From Adiantum capillus-veneris (lineage: Eukaryota > Streptophyta > Polypodiopsida > Polypodiales > Pteridaceae): a stretch of DNA of 64,000 nt. A model generated the notes under the pieces. It was given only the letters and a program-made list of their open reading frames with translations, made no database searches and had not been told where the DNA came from. Numbering within the stretch: the stretch's first letter is position 1; each line of letters begins with the position of its first letter. Shown here in pieces: positions 58,754 through 64,000 of this stretch. The position numbers and the translations under genes were made by a program. The stretch is taken from the NCBI GenBank assembly GCA_014529385.2, contig CM043956.1:66080281-66144280 (forward strand). The letters run 5' to 3'.

Positions 58754-60437
58754 TGGTACAACCAAACTGTGTCGATCTATGGAAGTGCAAGAGGTCCAGG
58801 CATGGCTATTTGCAGGCAGATGGCAAAGTGCTTCAGTGGCTATTTGATGCAAGGTATGACAAGCATTGCCCGGATATGTATGCTCAATGTGGATGTTCGA
58901 AAGTCAGAGCTAGTTTTAGCACTAGTGATCGGGGAAGTTGAGAAGGCTCAAAGTGTCGGGTCTTTTGAAGTTTCGTACCGCTTCAAGCGTGGATCTATTC
59001 GGCGAGGCTATACCGTGGCGGACCCGTATGTTGTAGATGGACAGTCTTGCCTTTGCTCATTTTTATGTGGCTTGCTTTCGAGTTGGGCGTCGGAACTTGG
59101 GGCATGCGGACGTTTGAAGGAGGCATTCGAAGGTCGGCTATGTATGGTGTGTGCAAGGGGGCCAAGCCCAAAAGCTTTGTGAAACTCTTAATTTAATAAA
59201 GAAAACGGGTTGCTACAGTTGGCGCCATGCAGAGGGAGAAGAGCCAGTTGAGGTGGCGTGCCATGAAAAGCAAGGAAAGGGCCATGGCCAGTTGCGTAAG
59301 GAAAGCCCGCCAGGTGAATACAAAAGGGGCACGACAGTTGATAGACCGGGGGAGGCCTGTTGATAGAGGAGGGCGACCAATAGCGAGGTCGCTATTGGCG
59401 TAGTAGAGAAGGAGAGGCCTCGCCAGTGATGGCTTGAGGGGGCGGGCTGGTACAGGACACAGGGGTGATTCCAGTACAAGGCCACGGGGTGGCGTTGTGT
59501 GAATGACAGCCAGGCTATTGGCCAGAGCTGCAGAGGGAGCAAGGGGAGAGAAGCCATGGGGTGGCGCCACTTGGAAATGAGGAGGGCTGGCCTGAAGGGC
59601 CGCCAGTGAAGAGGGTGGCCAACCATAGGTGAGAGAGTTGCCAAAGGGCGGGCCTGAGTTGGCTGCAAGGCAGCGCTGCATGGTAGCGTGATTAAGGGAG
59701 GAGGCTGCAGATGCAAGGCCGCCACGGCTGCAAGGGCCATAGGGTGGCATACAGGACAGGGAGAGCGCAGAAGAGGAGGCTTGAAGAAGCCACGAGGTGG
59801 TGCTGTTTTGGAGACCCGTCATAGGGGCCATATTTAGAAGGCTCAGGTTTGCAGAGAAAGGCGCAGGTGGCGCAGCTTGAGGTTGGCCGTCAGTGTTGGC
59901 ATGGTAAGGAGGAGGTAAGGGGGCCACAAAGGGCTGCCAGATCGAAGCAAGAAGGAGAGTCGGTTGCAGCACAAGAATGCATCTTACACACTTTAAATGA
60001 AGCTAATGGCATCAGTGTCACCATAAGCTATTAAAACGTTATTGTTCAAGTGAACATTCTCGCCCTCTTGCTCTTATATTCATTTGTTTGTCACCATGTG
60101 TGTGTAAGTATTCCTTGCGTGGGTATCAAGTATGCAAAAGTGGGTGTCGGGCTTGGCATAATCTGAGTGTATGCTAGAGTTTTTTGCAAAGGTCCGAGGT
60201 TATCGATCAATATATAGAGAAAGGTGCACTGAAGGGTTAATGTGGAAACCATGATGATATGCTTTGTGATTGGGTGTGTGCAATAGGGGATGGTCGAGAT
60301 CGGGCTTGGACAGTAATGGTTTGCAGATTGTGTATCTGGATGTGTGTTTGCTAGAGGATAGGGGTGCTGTGAGATCACTGAGCTATATAGAGGCATCGAG
60401 TTTATGTGCTGGTGGTTTTCCCATTTCTCCCTTTCCA
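58754..60437 (+). repeat. 3' LTR of element P
   Basis: Starts TGGTACAACCAAACTG, ends TCCCTTTCCA. Collinear with the 5' LTR except for scattered substitutions, small indels and an extra 31 bases near 60029. Confidence 0.82.
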
Positions 60438-60721
60438 ACGCTGATGAACCCATGGCTGCAACAGACCATAGCTAAACATAACCTGCACTCAAAACAATGC
60501 TTCTTGAGATATCCACCAATGGTAGCATTTATAAGTTTCCTTTATTAGAGAAGCTTGAAAAACCTCTTTGGTCTACTAAAAGAAACATTTGGCATACACA
60601 TCACAATCGCATTTGCGGCAAGTTGTATCTAGCCCTTGGCTAAGCACTCTCACACCTTCCTACATACTGCCATGCGCGTGCTGTTAACACTTTCCTGGGT
60701 TGACATTTTCTTGTTGTACCA
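60438..60721 (-). repeat. LTR of gag-only element M2 (left LTR, second part)
   Basis: Continues the M LTR after the P insertion (CGCTGATGAACCCATGGC) to its end TTGTTGTACCA at 60721. Confidence 0.8.
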
Positions 60722-62761
60722 TCATTGCCCACCTCCTTGTTGAGCATTCATGCTCAACCATAGCATTATTTATGTAAAATAGTATTGCATACAGAGAATG
60801 ATATAAAATAGATATATAGTGGCTATATAGATATGATAGAGATAGATAGAAAAGCATTTGCTACTGCATCACCCTCCAGGGTCAAATGGAAAGCTCGAAG
60901 CTTCCCCAATCATAGTGTAGGCACCACCTGGATCAAAAACAAAACAATGGTCGTAGCCATACACCTGTAAAGCATGTACATCCAAGCCTTCCTTTGCACT
61001 TGTAGGCCAATAGACATGCCACCCTTCCAGCCCTTCATAGCTTGGAGCTTTGTCACCCTGCATCCCTAAGTCTTCGTGACAACCATAAACATGCTTTCGA
61101 CCACTTGAAGCATTGATACCATAAGAAACTATCATCTCATCTGCTATACAACCCTCCATGATATAGTCTAATTCCTCAAAAACACCTCGCCACTGACACA
61201 AAAATACCTGTAAAGCAACGTCCAATAAGACATGTATACATAGCATCACATAAAATAGCAAGACCCTTCCATTTTCCTCCTCTTGCTGCATAGCCAAGCA
61301 AAGCTGATCCCTTTGCATCCCTGCATCCAAACCTTCTAAAAACGGCTCCAAGGCCAACTTTTTATACTCAAGAGCATGACTTGCTCAAGCTTCAACCTGT
61401 CCTTCAAAGACCTCATTACCTGCAAGGTGGTGGAACCTTCCTCTCTCCATGGAGCATTGCTCTCATAGACTGCACCTGTATTAGCTTCTATAGAGTCATC
61501 TGTCGGAGCTAACTCTCCACGGCTACACACAAACTCTCAAACTTCAAAGCACACCTCTACATGCTCACCAAGGCAAGGTTTCCCCACTCCCTGCATAGAC
61601 AAATCACTTCGACATACCTTTGTTTTTGCTTCTAGCTCCTAGAAGTCATCCTCAAAAACCTGCTCTTTAATTATGTGTGATGCACAATCAAACCATACCT
61701 CTTCCTCCAATAGGGACTCACCATCGCACGACATTTGATAGGGCTGCTCGACTGGCAAATTCATACAAGACATCTCCTCACCTGCACTATGCTTCTCCTT
61801 AACCTTCAACTAGCTCACAAGCAACTCGCATACACCTTTCTCCACTTCATCGATCCACATAAAAAACATCATAAGTTTCATACCTAGAAGACCCAGATTT
61901 CGTCACCCACGTAGCATCTATATCCAAACTGCACCTGGAGCTATGAGAACTATCGGACTCCTCTTCTGATCTTGTCGATTCTTGGACCAGTGCTACCTTC
62001 CTTGTTGCTGGCTCTAGAACCAACACTTCGTCTTCAAGGCCTTTTGTCCCCTCGTCCTCTTGAAGAAGCAAACTGGGTGGCACCCTGAATATGCCTTGTT
62101 GTACCCTTTGAGACCTGGTTGGAACTTGTTCTACCTCTTCTACCCTGGAATCCTCTTCATGCGCTTTGATCACATTCATATCAAATAAAAAAGGAGCTTT
62201 TACCTCTTCATGCTCATCAATATGTTTGGGCCTAGACCCACTGGCTACCGTGATTGCCGACTGTAGCAATCTTGCCTCCATCTTCTTCTTAAAGCAAGCA
62301 AGAAAGAAACCTTTCAAGCTTAAAGTATCCCGCATTGGTTGCTTGGGTAGCAGCTGAAAAATTCCCCCATTAAGCTTCAAATTTAGCAACAAAAACATCA
62401 AAATTTGCACTTACTTCCTGTTGCAAGCCATTGAGCTTTGCATCTGCTTCTGAAGCCGACACGACCTTTTGATACCGTCGTAGAAAGTGCTCTCGAAATT
62501 CGATCCAGTTCTGCTTCTGCACATCTTCTAAGCGATCGAACCAAACTTTTGCTTTACCTCGCAGCACCAAAGGTAGAGTTTGAAGCTTCAGTTCATCATT
62601 TGGCATCTGCAAGACTGCCAGCATAAATAGCTCAAAATCTGCAAGCCAATCGTCATCATCTTCATCTCCTTTGAGCACTGGAACAAACTCCTGCTTCATC
62701 TTGACTCACGAACACTTTGGTAGGAAACAATCAATGGTTCCTCAGTGGGGGCACCACAAGA
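60722..62761 (-). pseudogene. Gag-only element M2, internal region (Gag-like protein, broken)
   Basis: Minus strand: ATG at 62699 (MKQEF), intact capsid start (WLADFELFMLAVLQMP, LPLVLRGKAKVWFDRL, FREHFLRRYQKV) to about 62370, then a frame change. Piece 62410-61847 shows a deletion of about 35 codons (FFLACF joins KKKMEARLL near 62295). A stop near 61810 follows, then 61530-61336 and 61357-60869, which ends FPFDPGG and a stop (60869-60871). The hairpin and purine tract lie at 60722-60765, and the empty ATTTA site of the short-LTR element at 60768-60772. This is the only M internal region without another element inside it. Confidence 0.7.
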
Positions 62762-64000
62762 TGGAAAGAGGGAAATGGGAAAAACACCCAGCACATAATC
62801 TGACTGCCTCTATATAGCCCCGTGATTTCACAACACCCATATTTACCTACTAATCATACACACAGAGACCCAATTTGCTAATAACTGTTGTATAGTTTTG
62901 TGCCCAATCAACACGGACTACTCTCAAAGACCATAGAATATGTAATCAGAGCTTCAACCTCTCTAACCTTTTGAGAACACCTTTACCCAAAGATATGCAC
63001 TTTGAAATCAACCAACACATAGAGCGATGCACCACGCCCTCTCACAAGCTTATATGCCAACAAACAACTGTTCTCAAGAGCAAAAGGAAAGAATGACACA
63101 GACTGGTGGGGTATAAATATTTTAAAAATGGATGAACAATGACAAAAGACATGAAAAGAACCACCCTGCTTTAGCGTAGGATCCGTCAAATCGTTTGATA
63201 AGCACTGGCAAGATACTATGCTCGGCTATTTTCCACCTTTGGACCTCGGATGAGAGTTCGAGCATGCCACCTTCGAGTTGGACATGCCCTCAACCTATGC
63301 TTTCTTGCGTTCGCCTCTTCCCAACATAATAGCTGCCCCGTGGGCTCTTGCTCCGCCAGCCCCTCACCTGCAATCCGATACAGCAGCCACGCTTGCTTGC
63401 TACAGCTCCCGGCTCGATGCCCCCAATCACTGGCCGCCCGCCCTGTCCTTGTCAAACAACTGTCCAAGGTCGCCCTCCACTAGCCAAGGCCCGTCACCTC
63501 TTGCCACCTTCCAACCTGCCTTCTTTTGCACTCGGCCGGCGCCCTTAGCCTCCTCTGTCCTGCCACCCTCGGCCCACTGCCGTCTCGTGCTCAGGCCCAC
63601 CACCTTGCATCCTGTAGCGGCTCCCTCCCACTCGCAGTGCTCCTTCCCGCCTTCAACTGGCCAGCCCCTAGCCCCTCACCCTCCTCGCGAGTGCCTCCTT
63701 GGCATGCTACCCGATATGGCATCCCTCTCCTTCCAACCTCCAAGTGGCGGCACATTCCTTCAAGAAGCCCGCCACCTGCGTGAAATGCTGCTCGGTTTCT
63801 TTTTCATTAATAGCTTTAAAAAGCTTTGGGCTTGGCCCCCTTGCACACGCCAAAAAATTTTAAAGGTCGGAAAAACTTCACCAAGTTTAAATGTGATCGC
63901 TGAGTTCCTTATCGCCTCTTTTAAAGCTCTGCCCTGCATGAAGCTTTATAATAAGGAGCATTTCTCATGGCGCCGATGAACCCACAACTGCAACAGACCA
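62762..64000 (-). repeat. LTR of gag-only element M2 (5' LTR), cut by window end
   Basis: Begins TGGAAAGAGGGAAATGGG after CACCACAAGA and is collinear with the other M LTRs for 1239 bases, so about 210 bases of it lie beyond the window. The host pol should resume just after it, at a TATTTGAG sequence. Confidence 0.8.

Larger units (their letters stand above)
54957..60437 (+). mobile_element. Complete gag-only LTR retrotransposon P, nested in M2 LTR
   Basis: Two LTRs (54957-56613; 58754-60437) enclose 2140 bp that carry a Gag-like ORF and nothing else. LTR ends are TGGTACA and TTTCCA. Left flank GAAGC and right flank ACGC replace GGCGC of the uninterrupted M LTRs, consistent with a 5-base target duplication that has since mutated. 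Having gag alone between LTRs fits the plant TR-GAG class. LTRs differ at scattered sites and by a 31-base indel at about 60029-60059, so insertion is not recent. Confidence 0.8.

Noticed and set aside
1-64000. tRNA, rRNA or other structural RNA genes; bacterial or organelle genes
   Set aside because: I saw no cloverleaf-like or rRNA-like sequence and no organelle coding sequence. A covariance-model scan would be needed to exclude small RNAs fully.

Overview
This is nuclear DNA of a large-genome land plant. A fern is my best guess, with other non-seed plants or gymnosperms as alternatives. It is AT-rich and has no gene I can defend as intact. Everything recognisable is satellite DNA or decayed, nested mobile elements, many with several stops and frameshifts. 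The fern leaning comes from the mixture seen: a DUF7869-type protein, a Penelope-like reverse transcriptase remnant, and Ty3/gypsy proteins of the kind abundant in ferns. It rests on family recognition and no database search was run.

Layout. 1-1047: broken minus-strand gene of an uncharacterised, possibly ParB-like type. 1080-20190: long satellite (unit about 440 bp, built from about 50-bp subunits), interrupted four times by one family of 1.3-kb inverted-repeat elements sitting in TTAA. A 3.71-kb segment holding satellite plus one such element is tandemly duplicated. 20.2-22.8 kb: AT-rich and GA/GT-rich simple sequence. 22.83-24.4 kb: a second satellite of about 320 bp that shares only a short box with the first. 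24.48-26.83 kb: remains of a DUF7869-type gene. 26.83-33.29 kb: broken gypsy pieces (RNase H, gag with zinc knuckles, protease) with a 2.7-kb non-coding interval. 33.26-34.43 kb: Penelope-like remnant on the minus strand. 34.6-36.5 kb: a 54-G run, then an LTR-like promoter region.

37.1-64 kb is a nest of LTR elements. The host is a Ty3/gypsy element on the plus strand (gag 37.15-38.87; RNase H end 38.91-39.01; integrase zinc finger 51.63-52.06; RT and RNase H 52.06-53.75). At the same point of its pol gene, twice, lies a gag-only LTR element on the minus strand. The first (39009-51626) has grown into an LTR-internal-LTR-internal-LTR ladder and carries an unusual short-LTR element whose outer LTRs point in opposite directions (43331-48104). 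The second (53750 to beyond the window) carries a complete gag-only element of a sister subfamily (54957-60437) inside its LTR.

No gene here works with another in a cellular pathway. The organisation is a record of insertion, duplication and recombination among mobile elements, which the shared junctions and target duplications allow one to put in order.
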